Assembly (NCBI GenBank): GCA_001414485.1
Contig: LLEY01000026.1
Span: 186,001 to 250,000, forward strand
Direction: 5' to 3'
Source of the DNA: Calycina herbarum
Lineage: Eukaryota; Ascomycota; Leotiomycetes; Helotiales; Pezizellaceae
DNA: 64,000 nt
Shown here: positions 1 to 11,868 of the stretch, one piece after another
Numbering within the stretch: position 1 is the stretch's first letter
How the letters are laid out: every line of letters starts with the position of its first letter
Translations under genes and position numbers: made by a program
Notes under the pieces: model-generated
The model's input: only the letters and a program-made list of their open reading frames with translations
What the model was told of the DNA's origin: nothing
Database searches by the model: none

Positions 1-2977
1 ACACTCGTGAACCAAACTTTTTGATTCTCCCACAGCTTTTGGCAATATTCACAATTGCCCAAGCAGCACCAGTAGACGGAGATGATCTTTCTATCGAGCC
101 AGGAGTGGAAAAAGTCGAGGATGGGAAGGTAAGGTAGTTAGTTAAGTCTGTGTCACACAAAGTATCAGAGTTCTAGTGGAGATGCCCATGACAAATCTTG
201 ATTTTTCAAAACCGGAACAGTATTGCGGAGTGGTTTTTGTAGCATGGCGAGCCGAGTTCTGGAAGGAATGAAAACCTGGGAGCTAGGAATGTTTATATGC
301 ATGCCAAGTGCGGCGGCGTTTTATGTTTGTTTTTCAGCTTTGCGCATTCGAGGGGGTTGACGGCGGTCCATGAGGTTAGGTTGTTGGTTTCTTGGGGCTG
401 GTGCCATGTGGTTTGGAGGAAGAGTTTAATTTCCTCACAGTGTTGGGGTGCAGTAATGAAACGCATGGCACCCGTCATGCTTTTGAGATATCGCGGGAAA
501 CGAGATGGGAAACCCCTAGTGAAGATTCGGGACGGAGAGATAGAATGGGTTGCTTACTTGTTTATGAGAACGGGGGTATGAGGGGAGAACTGGGGGAGTT
601 TGCTTATGGTGTGGGTGTAGAGTTAATGTGGCCGCCGGATTATAGGAACGTTGGAGTTACACGTGTTTGAAGTTTCTGGTCTATTAGTGAGGAGGAGGTA
701 TTTTGCTTCTGTGCTCTTCTGGAGTATATCTTTACGTTCTTTCTTTGTGCCTACTTTTGTTCGTTCTTTTGGGATTTACCTACGCTCTTTTTCTTGCTCG
801 ATATGTATTCTTTTACCAACGTTCGCTCTTTCGTGGCTATACTTTTGTTGTTTGAGTTTTGTTTTGCTGTCGAACGCGTTCCTGTTAGGCCTTCGCCTAT
901 GAGCAGTATCGGAAAAAGAGACTTCAAAGTTTTCGAGTTAAAAAACACAAAGAGTTTCATTTGGGAACATCCAGGTAATTCCATCTCTCTCGTCCTTACA
1001 TAACGCCTAACTCGTTCTGATAAACAGTCGCGGAGCAATCGCAAACTTCACGGTCTTTGCTCCCGGTTCTCACGAAAACGTCCTGTCAATGGAACGCTTC
1101 GAAGGCATGATCAAAAACACAACCTGCACACCGACAAAAATAACTTTGGGATTCGAAGATAAAGAAGCGTTCGCTTATGCGAAGAAGGTGTGGGATTGGG
1201 TTAATGGAGCAGACAGCCATGTTTTTACTATGGTTGCGGGCGTTGGTGATTGTGGGGATAATAAAGCGTGGGTTCCTTATAGTGTTTCTGCTATCGCATA
1301 TGATGATGTTCATTTAGTTGCGAGTTTGAATGTCAAGACTTGCGCTTGGAAAAATATCGTCAACTCGTACAATTTTGAAGTCGGGAGTGCAAGTCCTTTT
1401 CCTAACTCGCCCTCAAAACGTGGGGATGAAGGGAAGGGGATAAGTCTTGAGCACGAATTTCCACTCTCTTTCAAGGTTGAACGAGAACCGATTATTGGAC
1501 AGCTGGAATGTGATGAGTGTAAGACGACGGGAATGTGGGGTATAGTTTCCACATCAGAATATCATCGGTATCCCCAATGGTGCGATTTTGAAAATCGACC
1601 CCGTCGGCGTGTCCGCGATAGCGAAGCTCAAAGTGACACTGGTAAGTCCAAATGCTCTGATCATTCTAGGCGATTCGGATGCCAGAAAATTCGCTTCTTT
1701 ACTCCCCTTGACAACTTTTCAATCTCTGACTTCCATGTCCTGGGAATAGGAATCCGAATTCAACACCGAAATCGAAATCGAACCTTTCGAAAAAGAAATT
1801 CTCTCTATCCCCTTGAACGGCTGGTCAATCAACAATCTCTTCAAAGTAGGACCCTTCCTGGATATCGTTGCGGGGATTGAATTTGTGGCTTTCAAGGGTT
1901 CCTTCTCCATCACTGGTGGTGCGACTGTTAGTCTTGATGATTCAGCATATCTTGAAGCTGATTTACTTGATTTTACGAAATTGCCAAAAGCAACGGGATG
2001 GACGCCAAAGTTTGAGGCATTGCCGGTAGAGATGGAGATTAACCTTGCTAGTACTATACAGTTTTATCTGACTCCCAAGATTAGGATTAAAGCTGAGGGA
2101 TTCAATGTTTTGGGGGTGCAGACGGGGGTGGAGATTAAGAGTATTGCTATGGAAGCTACGTTACAGGCTACCGCTAGTAAGTTGAACTTCCAAGTTATGG
2201 ATTCATTGTGACTTGTTAATGATGAATTGTATATATCCTTCTGGTGGTGTTTGTGAGGATCCTACGAAGCTATTTGGTTTCGACGCTTCCTTCGCTTCCG
2301 GAATGGATGTTTCTTGGACTGCGGGCAAATTGACTGGGGATGAGAAACCGGCTATTGAGAAGACTTTTGCAGTAAGCCTTTTCTTTCCTTTACCGAGAGA
2401 TTCGGACTTCCTTTTTTTTTTGGTCCACCCTCTGTTCTTATTATCTTAAACCTCTTCGGACAATTGTAAATATTGTTCGAAAAGTATTAAGAGAATAAGA
2501 AGCTCAACATCCTAATTGTTCCAATCCCCTCAGACAATGTTTCACGTTATACCAGAGCATTAGAATAACAGAAGATGTGTTCACTGAACGGGAACTCCCT
2601 ATAACTCTTGAAGTTTCTTACTAACTTATCCCCAGGTCAAAATGTTCGACTGGCCCGAGAAACTCTGTTTTGTCTGCAGTGGTCCCAATGGAGATAGTTG
2701 TGGAATGGTCAAAGATGGCCCCAAATCTGGTGGAACATGGGTGGAACCTTCGAAAGCTACTTCCAAGACTAGTCCTCCTTTTCTTGGGCCAACAGTAGCA
2801 GCTTCTTCTACAAAAGTTGTGAGTGCTACTGATACTTCTACGCCTCTTTTTATCGGGCCTAAGAAGGTTGCTTCTTCGACGAAAGAGAAGGGTAGCAGTA
2901 CTACGAGTTCAACTCCTTTGTTCATTGGGCTTACGAAGATGGCTACTTCGACGGTGAAAACGAGTTCTAAAGTATGA
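1..2977 (+). pseudogene. secreted DUF7029/DUF7223-type protein, frame-broken, 5' end cut off
   Basis: A signal-peptide-like stretch (LLAIFTIAQAAPVDG) lies at 36-80 and a donor (gtaagg) at 130. Coding resumes near 880-974 (SSIGKRDFKVFELKN) and 1029-1545, which holds a DUF7029-like block (VLSMERFEGM, WDWVNG, MVAGVGDC) and a C-x2-C-x-TTG motif. A DUF7223-like part follows at 1547-2176 across an intron 1642-1749, then 2213-2371, an intron to 2636, and a Ser/Thr tail with three copies of an FxGPxxxASSTK-like unit. Frames do not join at 974/1028, near 1546, or at 2176/2213-2258, and no intron fits any of these. The 750-base gap after 129 is also too long for a normal intron here. I therefore read it as a decaying gene or poor sequence. 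Family names come from pattern memory, so confidence is moderate. Confidence 0.5.
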
Positions 2978-4030
2978 GGTGTTTGATTGTTTTGATTTTA
3001 GATTTAGGAGAGCGTTGTGTATCTGTTGATTGCCTGTTTGTTCATTGTTACTTTTAGTATTTGTTACATAAATACAATCGTGTTCGCTAAACTTCGCTTG
3101 TAGGGGTTATTCATAGAGCAGCTGTCTTTTGGGTTGTCACAGCCTTTCATATTTTAGTTATTAAGGTGACTTTTTCTGTCTTACCTGGGCCAAGAACTCT
3201 TAAGCCTCCGAAAAAGAATCTTGTGCCTGATAGTAGCGCTCAGGTTGTAAGATCTTACTGAACTACTCCGAAGGATTATACGAGTGTGCTGATGCTATGA
3301 GTCGTTCGCCAAGGTTACAAGATATTATCCGGGTCAGATTTGAGATAATTTGATATGCTGATGAAGTATCCTGGAACCTAAACAAGGTTTTCTATGAAAG
3401 AATGAGCTTGGGATCATAAATTGAGGGGTATCGAAAATGAACTAAATGTTTCACTCGAATCGTCGTCTTGAAGAATACTTAACTAGTCAACCCTCAAACT
3501 TGGTCTGGAAGGATAGAGAAGAATGGTAAAATTTGCTCTCACAATTACTTAACACCTAACTCCTATTAGTTACACTTCTACAAATATGAGAGTAAATTGG
3601 CAAAAGTTCTAAATTTAGCTCGCTTAAAGAATCACCCTGGAGCATGGCGAGCAAGGGGCGAAGTTCCAGACTCTTTGGTCACGCTGTCTTCACCCGTGAT
3701 TGCGCCGAAATGATTGCGCGGATAGCCCCTCTGACGCTGAAGCTTTAAGACATTCACCCAACCTAAGTCAAGTCACCGTCACCGCATTCACACTGTCAGT
3801 CAGAGGATGTTGCTTGTATGCCAGCTATGTCCTTGACACAGCCTGAACTAGATAAATCAGTTTCTCTCTTCTCCATTGTATTACTTCGCCCGCCATTCTG
3901 ACAAGCAAGTACCCGCTGCCTTACGTCACTGCAAAAGCCATCCAAGATGCCGCGTTAAACCCTACACGCGCCTCGGTCAAAAATCAACTTCTTATTCCCC
4001 CGGATCTCCCTCTGCAAATGATTATTTGCC
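2978..4030. other. intergenic region, promoter of the 5-phosphatase gene
   Basis: No convincing ORF on either strand. It holds the 3' flank of the broken secreted-protein gene and, from about 3700, a CT- and CA-rich leader that precedes the ATG at 4031. Nothing else recognised. Confidence 0.5.
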
Positions 4031-7000
4031 ATGGCTTCGAGTGCGCGAACCTCCCTTGACCACACGCCTGTCGATATCGAACCCGAACCTACCACCTCGA
4101 GTCCACATTCTCTCTCGAAAGCGGTGCATGCGCGCCGCTCCGAATACACGCGGAAAAAGAAGACAAAGATAAAGATTGGATCATGGAATGTAGCTGCTTG
4201 TCCAGGCACGGATCTCGACCTAGAATCTTGGTTTGCAGAAGGAAGGGGCGTCGATGAACATCTGTCGGGTATTACCTTTTCAGACGAGGATTTCGATGGA
4301 GTAGAGAGCGTGGGAGCGCAAGAGGCGCGCAGGAATAAGAAAGAGAGTACGGCTCCGCGGGGTGATCATGGAGTGATTCCCGGCGGAGAGGAGATTGGAT
4401 TATACGTTTTGGGTCTGCAAGAGGTTATTGACCTGACCAGCATCTCTCAGTATGCCACTCGAGTCTATGTGGATCCGGGTCCTACGAACAAATGGAGGAA
4501 AGCTACACAGAATGCGCTGCCCAAGGGCTATGTTCAGATCGTTGAACAGCAGCTTTCGGGAATATTATTACTCATTTACGCCCATCCGGACATTGCGCCA
4601 ACCATCAGCGCGGTCAGCACGGTTAGCATAGGAACTGGGCTTATGGGGCTTGGGAATAAAGGCGCCGTGGTTACGAGACTGGTGCTGGGGGAAACGACAA
4701 GAATGGTCTTCGTCAATTCGCATCTGGCATCTGGCAGCGATCCAGCAAATCTCGATCGACGGTGTTGGGACGTATCGAAAATCCTACGAGACACACATTT
4801 TGAACCCATCAGTTGGTCAGGGGTTCTGGACGATGCGCAAGAAGTTATTGGGGACGAAGACTTTGCATTTTGGTTCGGTGACCTAAACTTCAGGTTAGAC
4901 GGGTTACCCGGGAAAGATATCCGGCGGCTTTTGCTATTACATACCAGGGGAGAGTACGATCCAGATCAGAAATCCGGGTATAAGATAGAAAAAGAGATAG
5001 CTGATTACAACAATCCTGTCGTTATTTCGACCGTCGACAGTGACGATGATTCAGATGCAGATAAATCAGAACCCCCAAAAAGCAAAGATTCCGATACCAC
5101 AGATGTCTTGTCTTCTACGAGCTCATTACCAGACCCAGATGATTTCATGCAAGATCCAAGCCAAGATCCTACCTCTATACAAGCTACGCTTGATTCTTTG
5201 TTGCCGCACGATCAGTTGATGAAAATGCAAAAGGAAAAGAAAGCTTTTCATGATGGTTGGAGAGAAGGAAAAATCACCTTTCTTCCGTAAGGGTTCCCAT
5301 TCACTTATTTTCCCTTCTATATCCCTGTAGATACCCAGTCCCTTCTCAGAAATGGAATAGTTTCCATGTCTCAAAATAACATAGACAAAATAACTGACTT
5401 GTCAATTATTTCAGAACATACAAGTACGATGTAGGCAGTATGGGCATGTTTGATTCTAGTGAGAAAATGCGAGCACCTAGTTGGTGCGACCGAATTCTGT
5501 ATCGAACTAGAAAAGACAGACTCGAATACGAGGAGAAAAAGAAAGAAGAGGATCTTGCCAAGTTAAGGGACGAGGAAATGAAAGCTCGTGGGATTGATCA
5601 CGCCGGAGACGACGAAGACGTCTTGTTCGATTACGACCCTGAAGAAGATGGTGGGGAATCGTCACCCGATAAGAAGACCCCTCCCACTGTTGCACCAAAT
5701 AATGATTATAATGAATACGACGAATACAACGAGGACGAAGCGGATCAGCAAGAAGTGGTAACTACAAGGGAGGGGTTTGTGGATAGTGTTCATTTGGACT
5801 ATTATACATCACATCAGAGAATTCTTTCATCAGATCACAAACCGCTCGATGCTGTGTTTTCAATAGAGTACGACGCAGTGGTACCGGATTTGAAAGCAAA
5901 GATACAGCAGGAGGTCGCGCGAGAGCTTGATCGGCAGGAAAACGAGGGAAGACCTGGGATCACCATTGTTGTTGAGCAGCCTCAAGGTCAGGCCGACACC
6001 TCATCTCGGACAGCCTCTGGTAATAGCACTGCTGGTGTTGATTTCGGAAATGTTGCGTATTTGCAAAGAGGCGCTTGTACCCTCACAGTCGCCAATACAA
6101 GTCAAGTCCCAGCAACTTTCGCATTTGTTGATAGACCAAGTGCTACTGAGGGTGAGCAAATCGCACCAACTTGGCTCACTGTCCGCTTTGTTGGCTCTGA
6201 AACAGATGAAGCGGAACGTGCAGTTAAAAGTCTCAAAAGAGACATCGCCTTGGAGCCCGGGGAGGCAGTCAATGTAACACTGGAAATCTTTGTGGACGAC
6301 CTCTCACTTTGTCGAGCCCTAAACGAAGAAACAGCACAACTCGATGATGTCCTAGTTTTGAGAGTCACGGATGGCAGAGATCATTTCCTGCCCATTCATG
6401 GAACTTGGCTACAATCGTGCTTTGGTCGCTCAATTGATCAACTCATACGAGTCCCGGAAGGCGGAGTTCGAGCTCTAATGCCACGAACGGATGGCGCAAA
6501 AGGAGGCCCTGTGAATCGAGGAGCGCCAGTCTGTTGGTCCGCCCCTCGGGAACTCTTCAAACTCACAGAGGCAGTGGAAGCGCTCACGGAAAGAGTAATC
6601 GCAGACTTGAACATGATCGAGAATGCACAGCTTCCCTTGGAATCCACAGGTTGGCCTTTCGATGAAAATTCTTGGTTAGTGAAAGATGTCAAGGCCCGTG
6701 AGGGTACGAAAGCATACCTCCTTGAAGCTCTGGACTCGGATAAACCACTTCTTGACTCTTTCCCTCCTGAAATTACGGCTATTGAGAAGTACGAGATTAC
6801 AGCAGAGGTCCTCATACAATTTTTGAATTCCCTCGCAGATGGTATCGTACCCGATTTCCTATGGAAGAGATTAGAAGAAGATATCCTCTCTCGAACCACC
6901 AATCCCCTTACCGACGCGGAAGAAATCAAAACGTGGGTCTTGGATGTCCTATCTACATCTCCGAATCACAACATCTCGTTTGTTTTTCTTACGAGTATGT

Positions 7001-7308
7001 TGGCTCGTGTGTCCAGCGAGTTGGCACCAGTTCCTAAATACAGCTGGAGTCAAGGTAAAGTCAGAAGTGCGAGAAGCAGCATGGACACGGTCCGAAGAAG
7101 CCTCTCGTGGAAAAGCGCGAGAGCTGCATCACCGCCTAGGGTTGAGGATCCTGCAGTTTTGAGGAGGGAGAAAGTTGAGAAGAGTTTTGTGGATATCTGG
7201 CAGAAAGTCATTTTTAAGGGACCGGAGGGGGTGAAAGATAAGGAGAAGAGGGTCGTTGAGGAAAGGAGAAGGGGCATTTTGGAGCCGTTTTTGAGGGTTA
7301 GTAGGTAG
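4031..7308 (+). CDS. inositol polyphosphate 5-phosphatase, OCRL/INPP5B-like (IPPc + ASH + RhoGAP-like)
   Basis: Two exons, 4031-5286 and 5415-7308, joined in frame (reading FLPTYKYDVG across the junction) to give 1049 residues. The N-terminal half is the catalytic domain: IGSWNVAA near residue 46, LGLQEV, NKGAVV, FVNSHLASG, WFGDLNFRL, then APSWCDRILY and SDHKPLDAVF in exon 2. These are the metal- and phosphate-binding motifs of 5-phosphatases, which remove the 5-phosphate from PI(4,5)P2 or PI(3,4,5)P3 on membranes. An acidic low-complexity insert sits between the catalytic motifs in exon 1. Residues about 620-760 fit an immunoglobulin-like ASH domain, and the rest fits the OCRL-type RhoGAP-like fold; I could not identify an arginine finger. 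The C-terminal tail is basic. It probably acts in endosome/Golgi phosphoinositide turnover. The start is the first ATG, right after the CT-rich leader. Confidence 0.93.
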
Positions 7309-8895
7309 AGTGACTGAGGGGGGAAAGGGGAAGGGAGGAGGGGGTTGTATTGATGAATGATGATGTGATTTTATAGAGCGAGATATATTCTCGGATAACT
7401 ATGGGGCTTGACTTTTCGGATTTTGGGGAACGGCTTTATTCTTTTCTTGTCTTCTTGTTGGTGGGGTGGGGGTTTTGTATAAGGATTTGACGAGCTAGAT
7501 AGCAAGATATACCCATACATAATTTTAGGATCTCAATGTACCATGTATCTCATAAGGGCCAGGGGGTGTCATCGTTTCGTGATCCTAGAACAAAGTCGCT
7601 ATTACAAATAATGATACCCCTTGGTGAAGTAATAAAACTTGCTTGGGACCGAGAGTTGAGGTTTTCCTTTGTGATGCAACCTGAGATGGAGTCTCCGTGT
7701 AATCCATGGGTAGACCAACAGCATGGCTATCGTTGTAAAAGGTTCCCGAGGATTGCGTGTCTCTTCTCCTGTTTCTCATTTCTATTTCAGAGCTAGTAGA
7801 TATATCCTTTGGGTTTCTTTCTTCATTTGGGTTATTACTGTTCACAATGATTAAGTTACTAGAGAGGTCTCACTTGTAATTTGAAATACCCCCTCGTTTC
7901 AACAGTCTCCTCTCTCCCACTTTCTTCCCCTCGCCATTGGGGATCCTATTAGGTATAGTCCATTCCAAATCGAGGAGAGCCAATGGCGTCTTTCTCATTC
8001 CATATTCTTCAACGGAAACTCGTATTGTTAGCGAATCGGCGATGTGAAATTGTCAACGTGGAAATGATGAAATGGTAACATCGGGTAGCTGTATAACGGA
8101 AGAATGATTCCAAACAATTGTGCTTACCAGACTTTGGTGACATAGTTGCCACGGAGGTGCAGAGTGGATTACGAAGCTTAGGAACTAGTTGGCGCTATTC
8201 CTCGTGGGCGAATCTCACATGTAACATTCTACGGGTCTGCCCCACCTCTCTGGGTCAGCACAATGGATCGAAAACTTTTCTATATTTTCTATAAACTTTG
8301 AGTATTCTCTACAAAGAGCGCATGGTAAGAAATGGTAAAAACGATGGTGCTTGTGTTTATGGAAAAACTTATTGTGTAACCTATCCAAGAGATGTATACA
8401 AAACTCCTCATTCAAAATCTTTCAAGTTTTTTATGTACGACAGCGGCACGACCCGACCCGTTTAAACAATGCCTGCCCGGATTTAATATATGTCGGCCAT
8501 TTTTGCCGTTTATAAACATGAATTCTAGGATAGGTATACGTTTCGCAAGTCCCTATACCCCGGATGACGAATGTGCAGCATGGACCTTCTCGTATTCTCC
8601 ACGAATGAACGAAAACAGGTCTTAAATTTTCTTCACTTCACCAGACCTCTTGCTACATAACCAAGAGGTCATATTTTTGTTATTGGTTTTTCGTCATTCG
8701 TGGGAAATACGATAGCTACGCTGAGAAGACTGTTTTCTGTTGAAGGGCATCGTATATTGTTAGTCGGATCGGAGTTTGTTCGAAAAGTGCTTTTTTGGTA
8801 AGACTCGGTTAACTCCATGCTTTGTCGTTCTGGATATATGTTGACTTCTATTTCCCCACATAGTTACTGAGAGCGGGATATTCGCTGCTGAAATC
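7309..8895. other. intergenic region without recognisable genes
   Basis: A purine-rich 3' flank of the phosphatase gene runs to about 7380. The rest has only short ORFs with no domain signal. A GACCCGACCCG stretch lies at about 8449. The last few hundred bases are the presumed promoter of the aminomutase gene. Confidence 0.45.
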
Positions 8896-10609
8896 ATGTT
8901 TATCATTGTCTCGAAACGTTCGAATTCGATTGTCCGGCATTCCACGAGAAGACGCGGATTTTCTACTCTCAATAGACAGCTTTCACAACTTTCGCAACCC
9001 GAGGCTTTGACACAACATACACCACCTCTCGCATATGAACAGTCCTCGAATCAAGATCCGTACTGGCGGAAAATACCCCAATGGAAGGATATCAGTACTG
9101 GGGAGTTTCTAAGTTACAAGTGGCAGGTATGTTTAGAACCAATTCGTCTCGAGGCAAGACGAAACTAACGAGGAAAGTCAAATAACTCCATAACTGCATA
9201 TTCTCAATTGCTATCTTTTATGCGAGATGTCCTACCCTCAACAATACCAGCAGCTTCCTCTGCTGCTGGATACCCACAAAAGACCGTTGCTCAAGACGAA
9301 TTTCTCGAGGATGTTAAGGATGGTGTGGAGAAAGCTCCGATGTCTATCCGACTGACACCTCATATCCTGAGTTTGATCAACTGTAAGCAGCTCGTCTCTT
9401 CGTTCCTATTTTGAAGTCGTTGAGAGGATAGATCAATCACTCGACTCCTTTTTCCAAAGTAAAGATTTATTCTAATAGATGAATAGGGGAACAGCCATTC
9501 TCGGACCCCATACTTCGTCAGTTCATAGCAACAGGCTCTCGACTCCTTCCAGACCATCCTGCTCTCACCCTAGATTCTCTCCATGAAACGGACGATTCTC
9601 CGGTTAAAGGCTTAGTCCATCGCTATCCAGATAAAGCATTATTCCTAGGTACTTTCCTCCTCACCCTAATTTCAAAACACCAAGTAACACAAAGACAGCA
9701 ACTTCAGTATGTCCAGTCTACTGCCGTTACTGCACACGCTCCTACAGCATAGGAGTATCCACAGCCTCCGTCTCAAAAGTCCGATTCCTCCCCATAATGA
9801 AAAAGTGGGAACCAATATTCGAATACATCTCCAACACCCCCGCCCTGAACGATATAGTCATCTCCGGGGGCGACTCCTACTCCCTCTCTCCACATCAACT
9901 CCTAGCAATCGGCCAACGACTTCTTGCTATGCCACATATCAACCGTCTTCGTTTCGCTTCCAAAGGTCTAGCAGTTTGTCCATCACGAATTCTAGATCCA
10001 GAAGATCAATGGACGGATGCGTTGATACAGTTGAGCAACGAGGGGAGAGCTATGGGGAAGAGTGTTGCTTTACACACACACTTCAATCATCCGAATGAGA
10101 TTTCTTGGGTCACTGAACTTGCTGCACGACGGCTTTTCAAAGCTGGCGTGCAGGTGAGGAATCAGACGGTGCTTTTGAATGGGATCAATAGCGATGTTGA
10201 GACGATGAGTAAACTCATTCGTCGACTTGCTGCTTTGAATATTCAACCTTACTACATATATCAACACGACCTAGTCCTCGGCGTAGAAGACCTCCGCACC
10301 CCCCTCTCTACAATCCTCAACCTCGAATCTCAGATCAGAGGAACAATAGCTGGTTTCATGATGCCCAGTTTCGTCGTCGATCTCCCTGGAGGAGGCGGGA
10401 AACGATTGGCTTCTACTTACGAGAGTTATGATCGGAAAACGGGACGCAGCTCGTTTAGAGCACTGAATAGTCATATGAAGGGGGATGAAGGGAGGGAGAG
10501 GCTTTGGGAGTATTGGGATCCTATTTGGAGTTTGGAAAAGGAGGAGGGCGAGGATGGGAAGTTAGGAAGTGGGATAGCAGAAGAGAGGAAGAGAGTTGCG
10601 ATGGGGTAG
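8896..10609 (+). CDS. lysine 2,3-aminomutase family radical-SAM enzyme, probably mitochondrial
   Basis: Four exons (8896-9126, 9178-9382, 9487-9648, 9699-10609) join in phase to give 502 residues. The N-terminus is Arg/Ser-rich and amphipathic (MFIIVSKRSNSIVRHSTRRR), like a mitochondrial presequence. Exon 3 opens with WEQPFSDPILRQF, matching the DPI-RQ block of KamA proteins. Exon 4 starts with CPVYCRYCTRS, the CxxxCxxC cluster motif of radical-SAM enzymes, followed by DIVISGGDSYSL. PGGGGK near the C-terminus matches the PLP-contacting loop of lysine 2,3-aminomutase. Known members interconvert L-lysine and beta-lysine using SAM, PLP and a 4Fe-4S cluster. Whether this fungal protein uses free lysine is unknown. 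The family is mainly bacterial, so old horizontal transfer is plausible. Confidence 0.87.
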
Positions 10610-11118
10610 GGCTGGGTGACGGGATATGAGCTTCTTGTTGAGGTGTGATTTTGGGAGTTGGGGTTTTGAGGAGTTAAAAACAAAAAGTGATTGAGAAATA
10701 GAAACAACTTCTCCAGAATTTACGCTACCTCTTGTCTTTGAACATGGTAAAGTAAGAATAACAATTTCGACTAATAACCAGCGAAGTGATATCTCGATCC
10801 TTGTTCTTGATGCCCAACATTTCTCACTTTCTTTCACATAAAAGCTGGGAACTGTGCTCAAAAATGTTGCAGGCCCTCGACCTTGTTTCCTCGCCAAACA
10901 CTGCCTTCTATAGAACCGTCGAGCATGAATACAGCATCATCCCGGCTGAATAGTTCCTTTCGGTTCATGTCACTTCTTGGCACCACCAGACCAAGTCAAA
11001 ACACCGCAAGATATTTGAAACGGGCATACATCAGCGTACTCGTTCCTGTTTTGTTTTGTTTTGTTTTAATAGGTTGAAACATGCGAGTTAGGGAGTTGCG
11101 AAGTTGCGATGACGATGT
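10610..11118. other. convergent 3' flank, no gene seen
   Basis: Lies between the aminomutase gene (+) and the P450 gene (-). A TTTTG microsatellite (four to five units) sits at about 11044-11068. No coding signal. Confidence 0.45.
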
Positions 11119-11119
11119 A

Positions 11120-11191
11120 CTCCCCCCAAATTAAAGGTCAATACTGACAGTGGAAAATAACAACATTTTTAACCTGCAATTAGGGGGGGAG
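11120..11191. mobile_element. miniature inverted-repeat element with TA duplication (72 bp)
   Basis: Left end CTCCCCCCAAATTAAAGGT and the reverse complement of the right end, CTCCCCCCCTAATTGCAGGT, form imperfect terminal inverted repeats of about 20 bases. TA flanks both sides (11118-11119 and 11192-11193), as expected for Tc1/mariner-type insertion. The interior is only about 30 bases, so it could form one hairpin and cannot encode a transposase. It lies in a 3' intergenic region. Confidence 0.5.
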
Positions 11192-11193
11192 TA

Positions 11194-11868
11194 TCATTAC
11201 CTAGCCTTCTCGCTTCTAGGGGCTTCATCTAGCTTTGAGGGTATGATTTCTTCGACGAGGGAGAAAAAGAGTCTGCAAGGAGGTTGGGAGACCTTCATCA
11301 TCCTCCGATAATCGGGCTTCTCTCTAACTTTTCTGCATCGAGTAAGCCACCAGGTAAGCTGTCGAAATAGCCACTCACGTGCCGCCATCTACCCCTCTAT
11401 TTCTAAAACTTTTAAACCCGTTGGTAAGCCCAACACATATTGGTAAAGATTTCGAAACTTGGTTAGTGATAGAATCGAAAACATGCTCTCATTTCACATA
11501 TACCTTCAAAACTTCACAAAGCCCCAAATGAAGTTCTAAATAAATTCCCTCTATATATACAATAGATGTCCCAAGGTTGAAGGGTATCCTCTCTACCGAT
11601 CAATTTATATACAAATCCCAAAATCCGTAATCCCCAATCCCAAAAATGCCCATCCGCCTTCTAATATACAAAATAAATAAATGTCGAGAATGGTGGTGGA
11701 TCCCCTTTCCGCATAAAACCCCCGGGGTATAAATGTCTTTTTGTCATCCCAATAAATAAAATCCGTGTTTTTGTGAAAATGCCCTCCTCTTTCTTTCTTT
11801 CATTGTCCTGGTTATCCAAGAGCCCTTGAGTTTTGCTCACTGTCCTTCAGTGACATGAGTAGATTCCC
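11194..11868. other. 3' flank of the P450 gene, no gene seen
   Basis: AT-rich near 11500-11770 with several short ORFs that lack domain signal. Probably the P450 3' UTR and spacer. Confidence 0.4.

Noticed and set aside
1519..1557. 39-base intron to repair the frame of the DUF7223-type gene
   Set aside because: Joining these sites creates a TAA at the junction, so it cannot rescue the frame.
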